DNA of 43,221 bases, from assembly GCA_023251485.1 (NCBI GenBank), contig JAHEYR010000006.1, positions 1-43,221 on the forward strand, in the 5' to 3' direction. Both the position numbers and the translations under genes were made by a program. The stretch's first letter is position 1; every line of letters starts with the position of its first letter. The notes under the pieces were generated by a model. The model was not told where the DNA came from. It worked only from the letters and a program-made list of their open reading frames with translations, and did no database searches. Shown in pieces: positions 14,805 to 23,655 of this stretch. The stretch comes from Bacteroidales bacterium (GTDB lineage Bacteria; Bacteroidota; Bacteroidia; Bacteroidales; Cfx3-03).

Positions 14805-16391
14805 ATGACGATCATATTTGAAAAAATAAAGAATGTGAAAAGAGAAAAGACAAATAGAGAGGCACAAAAGTTTATTAACAGAACATACCATAATTTCGAC
14901 CTAAGTATTGTAATGCCTTTTTATAAGAGACTTGAAATTTTTAAAAAAGTTCTTCCTGTAAATGCACCTTATTTACAACGAAATGGAATAGAGGTAATCA
15001 TAGCTCTTGATTCACCTGAAGAAGAAGCGGGGTTAATTGAATTGATAAAAACACACCCTTTTATAAATTGGAAAGTTATTGTTAATGATAACGTACATGA
15101 CTCCAGAAATCCAGCTCCGGTATTAAATGTTGCGATACGACATGCCACAAAGAAATATGTTTTGGTTTCCGATCCCGAAGTTGAATTTTATGCTGATGTA
15201 ATCCAACTACTTCGGGATCAACTTGAAAACTATCCGCGTCATTATGCGACCGGTACAGTTGCTTTTGTCGAGGAAAAGGATGTTATGACAAGAGAGAGAA
15301 TTGGGAAGTTATGGTTTTTGAACTACGGCAGTATTATGGTTCGGCGTGAACATCTGGAGGAGATACGTGGTTATGATGAGAATTTTACAATATGGGGTGG
15401 AGAAGATGATAATATCCGGAAACGCTTGGATTTAATAGGCGTAAAAGGACTTCATGTCTCTGAAGCTAAATCGTTGCATCGTGAAAAAAAACTTCGATTA
15501 AATGATCGTTTAAACAGAACCCGCCTTTTCCCTCCGAAAGCCTTAAAGAAAATGTACTACCCGAATGATGCAATTACTAATAAGGAAGATTGGGGATTAG
15601 AGTTTAATCGGCTTAGTTATGATTGGCAAAACAATGATTATGCAGAGAAGCTTTGTGTAAATTATATGAATAGTTTTAGAAATTATCACATAAGCAACCC
15701 TTCAATATTTAAAACAAAATACAGGAAACTTATTCTTGCTCAATCATATAACGAAATAGAGTTTCTTACAGAATTTCTTGATGATATGTCAAAATATTTT
15801 GACGGCGTCATTTTATTAGATGATGGAAGTTCTGATGGAACTTATGAACAGGCTTTGCATGATAAGCTTTTAATAAAAGCCCAAAAAGAACGAAATGGAT
15901 TCAATGACTTGGAAAACAGAAATATCTTACTCAATATAGCTTCATTTTTTAAAACAGATTGGCTTTGCTTTATGGATATTGATGAACGGTTTGACGAACG
16001 ATATGCAAACTTAGAAGAGATAATTCAAGGACATAGTGAGAATACGATTTGGTTTTATTTTGTAAATGTATGGGATAGTATTGATCTCTTTAATGTGAAT
16101 TTTCCTGATACTAATAATGGCCTTTTTATCAGGGCGAGGATGTTTAAAAACATTGGCAGGACTCAAATAATAACCACTCAAAAAAAATTGCATTTTGCAG
16201 CATCTCCACTTAAAGGAAAGGGATTAAATGCACCGATTATGGTAAAACATTTGGGGCATATTACAAAAGAAAGAAGGTTGAAAAAATATAACTTTTACAA
16301 AAAAGAGGATATCCATAACGATTATCCTGATTATGAATATCTGCTTAATGAATCATCAGAATTAAAAAACGTAAGTGAAGTAACACTTTAA
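14805..16391 (+). CDS. Bifunctional family 2 glycosyltransferase (two GT-A domains)
   Basis: I chose the ATG at 14805; a TTG 27 bases upstream is also in frame. The 528-residue protein has two GT-A modules. The first (about residues 25-240) has SIVMPFYKR, a DxE-type metal site in VSDPEVEF and the acceptor motif WGGEDDNIRKRL of GT2 enzymes with a galactosyltransferase-like C-terminal part. The second (about 300-520) has LILAQSYNE, LLDDGSSDGT and the metal site MDIDERFDE. Tandem GT2 modules are known in polymerases that alternate two sugars, though single additions are also possible. No membrane helix is seen, so it should act in the cytoplasm. It begins 45 bases after the preceding gene. Confidence 0.82.
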   Translation: MTIIFEKIKNVKREKTNREAQKFINRTYHNFDLSIVMPFYKRLEIFKKVLPVNAPYLQRNGIEVIIALDSPEEEAGLIELIKTHPFINWKVIVNDNVHDSRNPAPVLNVAIRHATKKYVLVSDPEVEFYADVIQLLRDQLENYPRHYATGTVAFVEEKDVMTRERIGKLWFLNYGSIMVRREHLEEIRGYDENFTIWGGEDDNIRKRLDLIGVKGLHVSEAKSLHREKKLRLNDRLNRTRLFPPKALKKMYYPNDAITNKEDWGLEFNRLSYDWQNNDYAEKLCVNYMNSFRNYHISNPSIFKTKYRKLILAQSYNEIEFLTEFLDDMSKYFDGVILLDDGSSDGTYEQALHDKLLIKAQKERNGFNDLENRNILLNIASFFKTDWLCFMDIDERFDERYANLEEIIQGHSENTIWFYFVNVWDSIDLFNVNFPDTNNGLFIRARMFKNIGRTQIITTQKKLHFAASPLKGKGLNAPIMVKHLGHITKERRLKKYNFYKKEDIHNDYPDYEYLLNESSELKNVSEVTL

Positions 16392-16480
16392 AGTTTAATC
16401 CGTATATGAATAAAAATGGTTGATGTGCTTTTAATGAAAAGTCAAGATGTGGTATACACTATGATGATAATAAAGTAGAT

Positions 16481-17371
16481 ATGAAACAGATTATAATACT
16501 TTTTTATAATAAAATGTGGGGAGGGAATCTTAATCTTCATGAAGTCAATACTCCAGGAGGGTTTCAGTTAACCGAGGATAAAACCCTATTTAATACTGCT
16601 GATGCGATTGTTTTTCATATGCCAACACTAGAACTGGAGGAAGATTTAATAAAAGGAGAAAATCAAATATGGGTATATTGGTCAATGGAGTGTGAAAAAC
16701 ACTACCCGCATTTGAATACTCCTGATGTTTTGGAATTGTTTGATATTAAAATGACATATAAGCAAGATTCAGATGTGGTTTTATCATATATAGAATCTCA
16801 ATTCGAAGAGGAACTTCATTTTATTGATTCTGAAAACATTAATAAAAGTCTTGTTAATGTATTTGTGTCAAGTCCATTTAATGAAAGTAAGCGGTTTGAA
16901 TACCTGTCTGAATTAATGAAACATCTTGATGTCCATTCTTATGGGAGAATGTATAATAATAAATCACTAAAGAATGATGATGGCAGACCCACAAAACTAT
17001 TGACCTATTCTAAATATAAATTTACATTGGCTTTCGAAAATTCTCTAGCAAAAGATTATGTTACTGAAAAATTCTATGAACCATTAATCTCCGGGTCAGT
17101 ACCTATTTATCTTGGAGCACCAAACATTGATGAGTTTTCTCCGGGCGAAAATTGTTTTATTAATGTTGTAAATTTTAGCTCTCCTATTGATTTGGCAGAA
17201 TATATAAAGATCTTGGATGATGATTCCGAAAAATATTCGAATTATTTTGCATGGAAGGACAAACCCTTTCTTCCTGATTTTCATAAAAAGCTGAACTTGC
17301 AAAAACAGCATCCCTTCATAAGATTGTGCTATAAAGTTGAAGAAAAACTTAATCAAATTCAAAGTTTATGA
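16481..17371 (+). CDS. Glycosyltransferase family 10 (alpha-1,3-fucosyltransferase-like)
   Basis: A 296-residue protein with the GT10 signature in its C-terminal half: YKFTLAFENSLAKDYVTEKF and EPLISGSVPIYLGAPNIDEF. In this family the segment binds GDP-fucose, and the enzymes transfer fucose to the 3- or 4-hydroxyl of an acceptor sugar. There is no membrane anchor. The gene follows the double GT2 gene after 89 bases and overlaps the next glycosyltransferase by four bases (ATGA). Fucose as the donor sugar is an inference from the family, since other deoxy sugars cannot be excluded. Confidence 0.85.
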   Translation: MKQIIILFYNKMWGGNLNLHEVNTPGGFQLTEDKTLFNTADAIVFHMPTLELEEDLIKGENQIWVYWSMECEKHYPHLNTPDVLELFDIKMTYKQDSDVVLSYIESQFEEELHFIDSENINKSLVNVFVSSPFNESKRFEYLSELMKHLDVHSYGRMYNNKSLKNDDGRPTKLLTYSKYKFTLAFENSLAKDYVTEKFYEPLISGSVPIYLGAPNIDEFSPGENCFINVVNFSSPIDLAEYIKILDDDSEKYSNYFAWKDKPFLPDFHKKLNLQKQHPFIRLCYKVEEKLNQIQSL

Positions 17372-18126
17372 AATCAGCGGCTCCATTAATCTCTTGTTTA
17401 TGTGTCACACGTGGAAAGCCTGTTCTTTTACGAAGAGCTTTAAATTGTTTTATTACACAGACCTACGAAAATAAAGAGTTAATTATTGTATATGAAGATG
17501 ATGATGCACTAACCGCAGATTGGTTGTTAAAAATAAACGATAAAAATGTAAAAAAAGTAAAAGTAAAAAAAACAGCGAAAATTAATTTAGGAGAATTACG
17601 GAACATTGCAATCAATAATGCTACTGGTCAATTCGTATGTCAATGGGATGATGATGACTGGTATCACATAGGCAGGTTGGAATACCAGTTTGAAGTGATT
17701 AAGTCAACCGGAGCAATCGGGAGCATCATGACGAGATGGATTGTTTTTGATACAACTACACAAAAAGCATACCTCTCTAACCAAAGGCTTTGGGAAGGGA
17801 GTATTCTATGTGAAAAAAGTGTTATTAAAGAGAAAATGTATGAAAATCAAAAAATGGGTGAAGATACTGCAGTGATAAATTATCTTTTTGCTAGTAAAAA
17901 GATAGCTATTATCGATAACGTTCCTAATCTGTATATATATGTTTATCATGGTATGAATACCTGGGATTATGATCACTGGGACTTGGTTTTTAAGATGAGC
18001 GACGAACTATCAATAAAAGATTCTCAGAAGATAAAAGATTTATTGGATAGTGATTCCTCAATTGCGAATAGTTCCTTTATTCTTGATAACATTATGAATA
18101 ACCCGATTTTTGAAGAATATGAATAA
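17368..18126 (+). CDS. Family 2 glycosyltransferase
   Basis: A 252-residue GT-A enzyme. It begins with APLISCLCVTRGKPVLLRRA, the usual first strand and loop of GT2, followed by ELIIVYEDDDALT. The metal-binding DxD region is QWDDDDWYHIGRL and the acceptor-side motif is KMGEDTAVINYL. The start codon overlaps the GT10 gene's stop as ATGA, which points to coupled translation. Donor and acceptor are unknown. It has no membrane segment. This gene is among the most AT-rich in the window (15 G or C in the 60 bases from 17881). Confidence 0.82.
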   Translation: MKSAAPLISCLCVTRGKPVLLRRALNCFITQTYENKELIIVYEDDDALTADWLLKINDKNVKKVKVKKTAKINLGELRNIAINNATGQFVCQWDDDDWYHIGRLEYQFEVIKSTGAIGSIMTRWIVFDTTTQKAYLSNQRLWEGSILCEKSVIKEKMYENQKMGEDTAVINYLFASKKIAIIDNVPNLYIYVYHGMNTWDYDHWDLVFKMSDELSIKDSQKIKDLLDSDSSIANSSFILDNIMNNPIFEEYE

Positions 18127-18922
18127 CCCGAACTCGATACCGAAGATAATACATCTTCTTTGTAAAACCAGTGAGATTCCTTCTCGTTATGAAGAGTATG
18201 TCCGGTTGATGTTTAATCTTCATCCCGATTGGAAATTTTATTTGTACAACGATGAACAGATGGAGCAGATTGTAAAAAGCGAGTTTTCTGAATTACTTAC
18301 AATATATAGGGCCTATACTTGCAATATTCAGCGTGTTGATTTTTTTAGAATTATCATTATGTATATGGTTGGTGGTTTTTATATGGATTTAGACATTTGC
18401 TGTTTGAAAAGTCTGGATCCATTATGTGAATATTCACTTGTCTTAGGAGAAGAAAAAACATTAACAGCAGAACAGTGCAAATTACTTTCTTTAAATCATT
18501 CTTTACGAATAGCTAATTATATGTTTGGGAGTAGGCCTGAACATCCTTTCTGGCTGGATGTGTTAAAAGGGATGGTAACAAAATGCGATGTGCAAATATT
18601 TAATGAGAATGATGTGCTTGAAACAACAGGACCGGGATTAATAACAAATATTTATCACGAGAAAAAAGGCGAGTATCCTGAGATTGTCTTGCTAAGAAAT
18701 AAAGGCAGAAAGTGTTTAAGCAAGTGGTGTAGTGATGTCTCGTGTCATTTTGGTGAGTATGCAACACACTTCCATTTAGGAAGCTGGAGGTGGGAATATA
18801 ATAAGAATGCTGAGCCAACAGCTGGAAAAAGAATCTCTTCTGTCGGTAAAGCAAAAGCCCTGAAAAGAATTAACACCATGATTAATAATAAAAACATATT
18901 AGAATGTCTATCCCTAAGATAA
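18119..18922 (+). CDS. Family 32 glycosyltransferase (OCH1/capsular type), first copy
   Basis: A 267-residue protein; I chose the ATG at 18119 (a TTG lies 9 bases earlier), giving an 8-base overlap with the preceding gene. It starts with SIPKIIHLLC, the standard first strand of GT32 enzymes, and has the DxD nucleotide-sugar motif in GGFYMDLDICCLKSL at about residue 95. GT32 enzymes transfer mannose, galactose or N-acetylglucosamine. The following gene is a second, diverged GT32, so the pair probably arose by tandem duplication and may add sugars in succession. Confidence 0.83.
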   Translation: MNNPNSIPKIIHLLCKTSEIPSRYEEYVRLMFNLHPDWKFYLYNDEQMEQIVKSEFSELLTIYRAYTCNIQRVDFFRIIIMYMVGGFYMDLDICCLKSLDPLCEYSLVLGEEKTLTAEQCKLLSLNHSLRIANYMFGSRPEHPFWLDVLKGMVTKCDVQIFNENDVLETTGPGLITNIYHEKKGEYPEIVLLRNKGRKCLSKWCSDVSCHFGEYATHFHLGSWRWEYNKNAEPTAGKRISSVGKAKALKRINTMINNKNILECLSLR

Positions 18923-19635
18923 TACACCAAACTTGGAAGGATAATGATGTTCCTGGACATTTCCTGATTTTCTCAAATACATGGAAAGAGTATCATCGAG
19001 ACTGGACATTTATACTGTGGACTGATGCAATGAATCGAACATTTATTCAAGAAAATTATCCGGCGTTTTTAACGATATATGACAGTTACCCTGAGAATAT
19101 TCAGAGGGTAGATGCGATACGTTATTTTATTCTGTTAAAACATGGTGGAGTCTATATTGACCTTGATTTTGAATGTCTGGAAAATATCGAACCATTATTA
19201 GAAGGAAAGCAGTGTGTTTTGGGCGAAGAACCGGAGGAACATTGTTTAATTCATAATAAAAAGCTCATTATCAGTAATGCCTTTATGGCATCAGAGGCTA
19301 ATCACCTATTTTTTCATTCTATTTGTGATGAACTTGAGAGATCAAGCTATGATTCTCATCATCCTAATAATATGGTTTTAGAATCTACCGGTTCTTTCAT
19401 GATAACAAGAGTATATAACAACTATGATTATAAAAACGATGTGACTCTTTTAAAATCCAATATAATATCTCCATTATCTTCAAATGAGGTACAACAAATT
19501 TTAAATAATGATGTAATTCCATCCGAAATTCAGGATAAAATTGATACTGCTTATGCCGTTCATTATTATTGGGGAACATGGTGGAAATATAAAACATTTC
19601 TTAGGCAACGTCAAAGTGCATTTAGTAAATTATAA
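18904..19635 (+). CDS. Family 32 glycosyltransferase (OCH1/capsular type), second copy
   Basis: A 243-residue GT32 enzyme: SIPKIIHQTWKDNDVP at the start, NIQRVDAIRYFILLKHGG, then the DxD motif in VYIDLDFECLENI. It is closer to the classical OCH1-like pattern than its neighbour. The start overlaps the preceding gene by 19 bases. The protein is soluble and should act in the cytoplasm. Its conserved core aligns by eye with the 18119 gene from residue 2 through the DxD motif, indicating a paralogous pair. Confidence 0.84.
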   Translation: MSIPKIIHQTWKDNDVPGHFLIFSNTWKEYHRDWTFILWTDAMNRTFIQENYPAFLTIYDSYPENIQRVDAIRYFILLKHGGVYIDLDFECLENIEPLLEGKQCVLGEEPEEHCLIHNKKLIISNAFMASEANHLFFHSICDELERSSYDSHHPNNMVLESTGSFMITRVYNNYDYKNDVTLLKSNIISPLSSNEVQQILNNDVIPSEIQDKIDTAYAVHYYWGTWWKYKTFLRQRQSAFSKL

Positions 19636-19639
19636 ATAT

Positions 19640-20371
19640 ATGAAAACATTTTTATTTTGTACTGCTTTTCTGAATAAAGAAACAACTGCTCATAGTCAGC
19701 AAAGGTATTTGCTGTGGTTATATTATTATATGCCCAAATTAAAACAACTAGGTGTTGATTATGTATTCTTGATTAATGATGGGCAAGATGATATATGTTT
19801 GCACGAAGATATTGGCGTTCTTCCGGCGGATAATCTTCCATCAGTTCTGGAGTACGAAGTAAATATTATTTACTTCAAAGATCATCTTGGTCGTAAAGAT
19901 ATTATTGATTTTCCAGGATGGTGGCGGAGTTTTACATTTGCCCATGTTCTTTCTCAGAAATATGGTTTTCAAAAAATAATTCATATCGAATCAGACTTTT
20001 TTGTTTTAAGCGACCAATTATTTTCTTTTATTAAAAAAACGAAAAAAGGATGGGTGTCATTATTTTGTAACCATTATAACTTTCCGGAAACAGCTATTCA
20101 AGTTGTTTGTAAAGATCATTTTGAGTCTTTAGCGAAAATGTATTCAAAGGCTATTGATCGTGAATTTTCTTTTAACAATTTTGCTGAATATACATTGCCT
20201 TTCTCTGATGTCCAGAAAGGATTTACTGGTGATAGATTAGGAGAGCTCGAAGTTTTACAGACATGGGTTTCTCTTTATAATGAGAGGGCGTTAGACTATA
20301 TCGGTCAAATTAACAGTGTTACAAATATTAATTTTATGAGAAGATTTTTCGATATTCCTATTGATGTATGA
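19640..20371 (+). CDS. Putative glycosyltransferase-like protein, family not recognised
   Basis: I chose the ATG at 19640, four bases after the preceding stop; a longer frame from 19541 would overlap the GT32 gene by 95 bases. The 243-residue product begins KTFLFCTAFLN and contains YVFLINDGQDD and FQKIIHIESDFFVLSDQLF, where ESD resembles the metal-binding motif of GT-A enzymes. I cannot place it in a numbered family. Its position at the end of six tightly packed glycosyltransferase genes supports a sugar-transfer role, but it could be another carbohydrate-active protein. Confidence 0.6.
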   Translation: MKTFLFCTAFLNKETTAHSQQRYLLWLYYYMPKLKQLGVDYVFLINDGQDDICLHEDIGVLPADNLPSVLEYEVNIIYFKDHLGRKDIIDFPGWWRSFTFAHVLSQKYGFQKIIHIESDFFVLSDQLFSFIKKTKKGWVSLFCNHYNFPETAIQVVCKDHFESLAKMYSKAIDREFSFNNFAEYTLPFSDVQKGFTGDRLGELEVLQTWVSLYNERALDYIGQINSVTNINFMRRFFDIPIDV

Positions 20372-20483
20372 TGTTATTATTTCACATAGTATAACTGTAT
20401 TAATTGTAAGATATTCATAACAAATAATACGTATCATAAATATTTAAATGATACTGGTGAGTGTTTCTTATAAATATAAAAAA

Positions 20484-23138
20484 ATGATAAAAGCCTATCA
20501 CTTCTTGTTGTTGCTAAGTTTATTCATGTGCATTACTACTTACATTCAAGCTCAAGTTATCATAAAAGGACGAATAGTTACACCTGCCGGTATACCCGTT
20601 TCAAGCGCACCTGTTGTTTTACAACCAACTTCGAAAGCCAATATTCTTGCTTATTCCATGACTTCAGATGAGGGGAGATATGAATTTTCATATAATGGGA
20701 AATTAGACTCCCTGTGTATTACAGTTTCAGGATTCAATATTGCCAGTCAATCCAAAACGATACGTGCCAAAACACAAACGGTTGACTTTAAAACAGAAGA
20801 AAAAGCAATCCAATTAAGAGAAGTGAAGGTGAAATCAACCAAAATATGGGGTGCTCATGATACGATTAAGTATTTAACATCTTCATTTCTTGACAAAAAG
20901 GATCTGGTGATTGGTGACGTACTTCGAAAAATGCCCGGTATTATTATAAGAGAAAATGGGGAGATTTTGTATAATGGGAAGCCAATCAATAAATTTTATA
21001 TTGAGAATTTAGACATGTTGCAAGGTCGTTATGGGATTGCAATCAATAATATCACGGCTAAAGATGTCTCCACGGTTCAGGTTCTGCAAAATCACCAACC
21101 TATCAAAGCACTGGCAAAATCACAAATGTCTTCAGATGCAGCCATTAATTTAAAATTAAAAGATGGAGCCAAGGGGACTTTCAGTATCATGACTCAATTA
21201 GGCATTGGGGCAAGCCCCTTGTTGGGTGAGAATGAACTTGCCGGTATGTATTTTGCGAAAGAAAGGCAGAATATGTGCACGTACAAAGAAAATAATTCCG
21301 GTGTTGATTTATCTAATGAACTTCGGTCGTTTACAGGCAATGATCGTATTTCGGAAGGGAATATGGTAAATGTTCAAATGCCATCTACTCCTGCAATTAG
21401 TCAAAAACGATATTTATTCAATAATTCAAACGCTACAACCATTAATAATCTGATAAAATTCAAATCGGGAAGGCAATTCACTTTCAATGCTACCTATTTG
21501 AATGATCGACAAACCCAGCAAAGCACTACCCGTTCCTCCTATTATCTGCCGGGTGACAGTGTCCTCAGAATAGACGAAAAATTAAACTCCGTGAGGAATC
21601 TCAATAGATTATCAACCCAACTTCAGTATAATATCAATGAAGAGACATACTATCTCAATAACGATTTCAATATTCAAGGATCATGGGAACAAAGCTCAGG
21701 AGAGATTTTCAATAGCCAAACCATTAAACAAAGTCTATATCACCCTTCATTCTTTGTGTCCAATAATTTCAACCTGGTGAAAAAGAATAAGAAGGATCAA
21801 GGGATTTCGTTTAGCTCGAATAATGGATACAGTACAACACAAGAGACATTGACACTTCATCCCGGTCTGTATTCCGATATTTTTACAGGGGGGGATCCTT
21901 ACAACGCGTTGGAGCAACAGGTAAGACTCAACACTTTTCATTCAAGTAATAGCTTATCATTATTATCTGCTTTGGTAATAGGCAAATTCAAATTTAATCC
22001 AAGAATCGACTATAATATTGAATCTCAAAACTTAAACTCCGAATTAAGTCCACTTGATGGAAACGGTAATGTGCTTCATAAAACGCCGGACAGTTTGAAG
22101 AACAACCTGGATTGGTTAAAAACAGACGTACGTTTTTCTCCAGACATACTTTATATGAAAGAATACTTCTCCTTTTACATGGCCTTTCCGATGAGTTATA
22201 AGATGTTGAGTTTGAATAATAAAATACCGGGAGTGAAGCAAAACAACGACTATCTCTTTTTTGAACCAAGGGTTGTAATCCATTACGCCATCAATAGTAA
22301 CTTTTACATGGAATACGAATATTCTTTTAACAATCAATTAGGCAATATTCAGTCCCTCTATCCCGGATACATCTTGCAAAGCTACCGAAACATTAACGCT
22401 TTTAATAACAAGTTATCAAAAGCAAAGTCAAATGGAGGTAATATTAGCCTATCCTACAAAGATCTGCTTCCAGCTATTTTTATAAAGATAGCAGTAGCAT
22501 ACAATCATACGAAAAGGGATGTTTTGTATGGACAGGACTTTAATGGAATCATGAACACCACCTATTCTATTGGGAAAGGTAATATTTCTGAAAATCGCTC
22601 AATCAGTAGTACAATTAGCAAGGGGTTTGACTTTTGGAATGCCACGTTTACGTTGGAAAGTATGTATGGCACCTATTCATCTGAACAACTTCGGCAGAAC
22701 GAATTAATCAACTATAAGAATGAGGGGTGGAGTAGCACCGGTTCGCTTGTGATGAAGCCCATGCGATGGATCAGTTTATCCTACAAAGGAACATTGGGTG
22801 AAAACTGGGGAAAGATTGAGAAGGGTGAAAGATTTCCTTCGATCCGTACGACTGTAAATAATATCAATGTCAACTTCTATCTGCCTAAAGATCTGAATCT
22901 GAGTCTTAATTACGAACATTATTACAACAGTGCCGCCCAAGGCAATAAATATATCTCATTTACCGATTTAGGGACCTGGTATACCTGGAAAAAGATGAGG
23001 ATTTCATTGGACTGGACAAACATTTTCAACACAAAGCATTATTTAACAGTATACTATACGGATATCAGTGCATACAATAACGTATATGATATTCGCCCTG
23101 CCAATATACTATTGAAAGTAAAACTCAAACTGAAATAA
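20484..23138 (+). CDS. TonB-dependent-receptor-like outer membrane protein
   Basis: An 884-residue outer membrane protein. I chose ATG 20484 because it gives a clean signal peptide (MIKAYHFLLLLSLFMCITT, cleavage near IQAQ); an earlier ATG at 20448 would add 12 residues. Next comes a CarboxypepD_reg/CNA-B-like domain (about residues 30-105), then a plug domain (VIGDVLRKMPGI to INLKLKDGAKG), then a long beta-barrel rich in aromatic and polar repeats. No TonB box is obvious. In Bacteroidetes such proteins often sit beside GLPGLI genes and may move peptides across the outer membrane. Base composition is higher in GC than the glycosyltransferases before it (28 of 60 at 22741-22800). Confidence 0.8.
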   Translation: MIKAYHFLLLLSLFMCITTYIQAQVIIKGRIVTPAGIPVSSAPVVLQPTSKANILAYSMTSDEGRYEFSYNGKLDSLCITVSGFNIASQSKTIRAKTQTVDFKTEEKAIQLREVKVKSTKIWGAHDTIKYLTSSFLDKKDLVIGDVLRKMPGIIIRENGEILYNGKPINKFYIENLDMLQGRYGIAINNITAKDVSTVQVLQNHQPIKALAKSQMSSDAAINLKLKDGAKGTFSIMTQLGIGASPLLGENELAGMYFAKERQNMCTYKENNSGVDLSNELRSFTGNDRISEGNMVNVQMPSTPAISQKRYLFNNSNATTINNLIKFKSGRQFTFNATYLNDRQTQQSTTRSSYYLPGDSVLRIDEKLNSVRNLNRLSTQLQYNINEETYYLNNDFNIQGSWEQSSGEIFNSQTIKQSLYHPSFFVSNNFNLVKKNKKDQGISFSSNNGYSTTQETLTLHPGLYSDIFTGGDPYNALEQQVRLNTFHSSNSLSLLSALVIGKFKFNPRIDYNIESQNLNSELSPLDGNGNVLHKTPDSLKNNLDWLKTDVRFSPDILYMKEYFSFYMAFPMSYKMLSLNNKIPGVKQNNDYLFFEPRVVIHYAINSNFYMEYEYSFNNQLGNIQSLYPGYILQSYRNINAFNNKLSKAKSNGGNISLSYKDLLPAIFIKIAVAYNHTKRDVLYGQDFNGIMNTTYSIGKGNISENRSISSTISKGFDFWNATFTLESMYGTYSSEQLRQNELINYKNEGWSSTGSLVMKPMRWISLSYKGTLGENWGKIEKGERFPSIRTTVNNINVNFYLPKDLNLSLNYEHYYNSAAQGNKYISFTDLGTWYTWKKMRISLDWTNIFNTKHYLTVYYTDISAYNNVYDIRPANILLKVKLKLK

Positions 23139-23301
23139 AAATGATGGAAACAAGAAATGAAATTCACTTCTTATGCAAAACGAATTTGAGCTATTTAGCC
23201 CTTGCTGATTTGGTTTTTTTCAACAAGGGCAATAACCAGATTTCTCGATGTAATGGCGTAAAATCAATAAAAAACCGGTAATAAAAATATAATATAAAAA
23301 A

Positions 23302-23502
23302 ATGAAAAAATTAAAACTGAATTCTTTAGTAAAGAAAAATTTATCCACTAGTGAAATGAAAGCAATTACTGGTGGTAATACTTGTTATTGTCTATGTCCA
23401 ACAGGAGGACAAGAGGCCAATATGAATTCTACCTGGGCTACAGGTGGGGGGGACCCAAACCATTGGGATGGTTGGAAAATGGGTCGTTACGGGAAAGAAT
23501 AA
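23302..23502 (+). CDS. GG-leader precursor peptide (radical-SAM-modified RiPP, TIGR04149-like)
   Basis: A 66-residue peptide with the leader pattern of Bacteroidales GG-type natural-product precursors: basic start KKLKLNSLVKKNLS, SEMKAI and the double-glycine cleavage site T23-G24-G25. Cutting there by the C39 peptidase encoded downstream would release a 41-residue core. The core opens with C28-Y-C-L-C32 and later has W45, W55, W58 and Y63 in a glycine-rich context. These aromatic and cysteine residues are the plausible targets of the two radical SAM proteins. Ser/Thr sites available for sugars are few: T27, T34, S43, T44 and T47. It is the only precursor I found in the locus. The peptide's activity is unknown. 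Confidence 0.85.
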   Translation: MKKLKLNSLVKKNLSTSEMKAITGGNTCYCLCPTGGQEANMNSTWATGGGDPNHWDGWKMGRYGKE

Positions 23503-23544
23503 ACAAAATAATGATAATTTAGAAAAAAGGAGAGTTCAAAACAT

Positions 23545-23646
23545 ATGAAAATATTAAATAAACACAGGATATTGATGTATAATTCAGGTGTTATATATCT
23601 TTTTATATGTAATGAACCTCCTTTATGTGTTAATGTAAATCAATAA
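23545..23646 (+). CDS. Possible 33-residue small ORF
   Basis: An ATG at 23545, preceded by AAAAAAGGAGAG about 11 bases upstream, opens a 33-codon frame (MKILNKHRIL...NEPPLCVNVNQ) ending at 23646, ten bases before the GLPGLI gene. It has no GG motif and no recognised domain. It fills the gap between the precursor and GLPGLI genes. The purine-rich leader is stronger than most ribosome-binding sites here. It may equally be a chance frame. Confidence 0.25.
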   Translation: MKILNKHRILMYNSGVIYLFICNEPPLCVNVNQ

Positions 23647-23655
23647 TTTAGTATC

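Noticed and set aside
13530..20371. Ordinary capsule or lipopolysaccharide cluster
   Set aside because: No flippase, polymerase, initiating membrane transferase or nucleotide-sugar biosynthesis gene is present, which makes this less likely, though it is not excluded.
23185..23235. Terminator before the precursor gene (CCCTTG...CAAGGG hairpin)
   Set aside because: The T-run lies in the loop rather than after the stem, and the stem is only six pairs; it could be weak attenuation but is not supported as a terminator.
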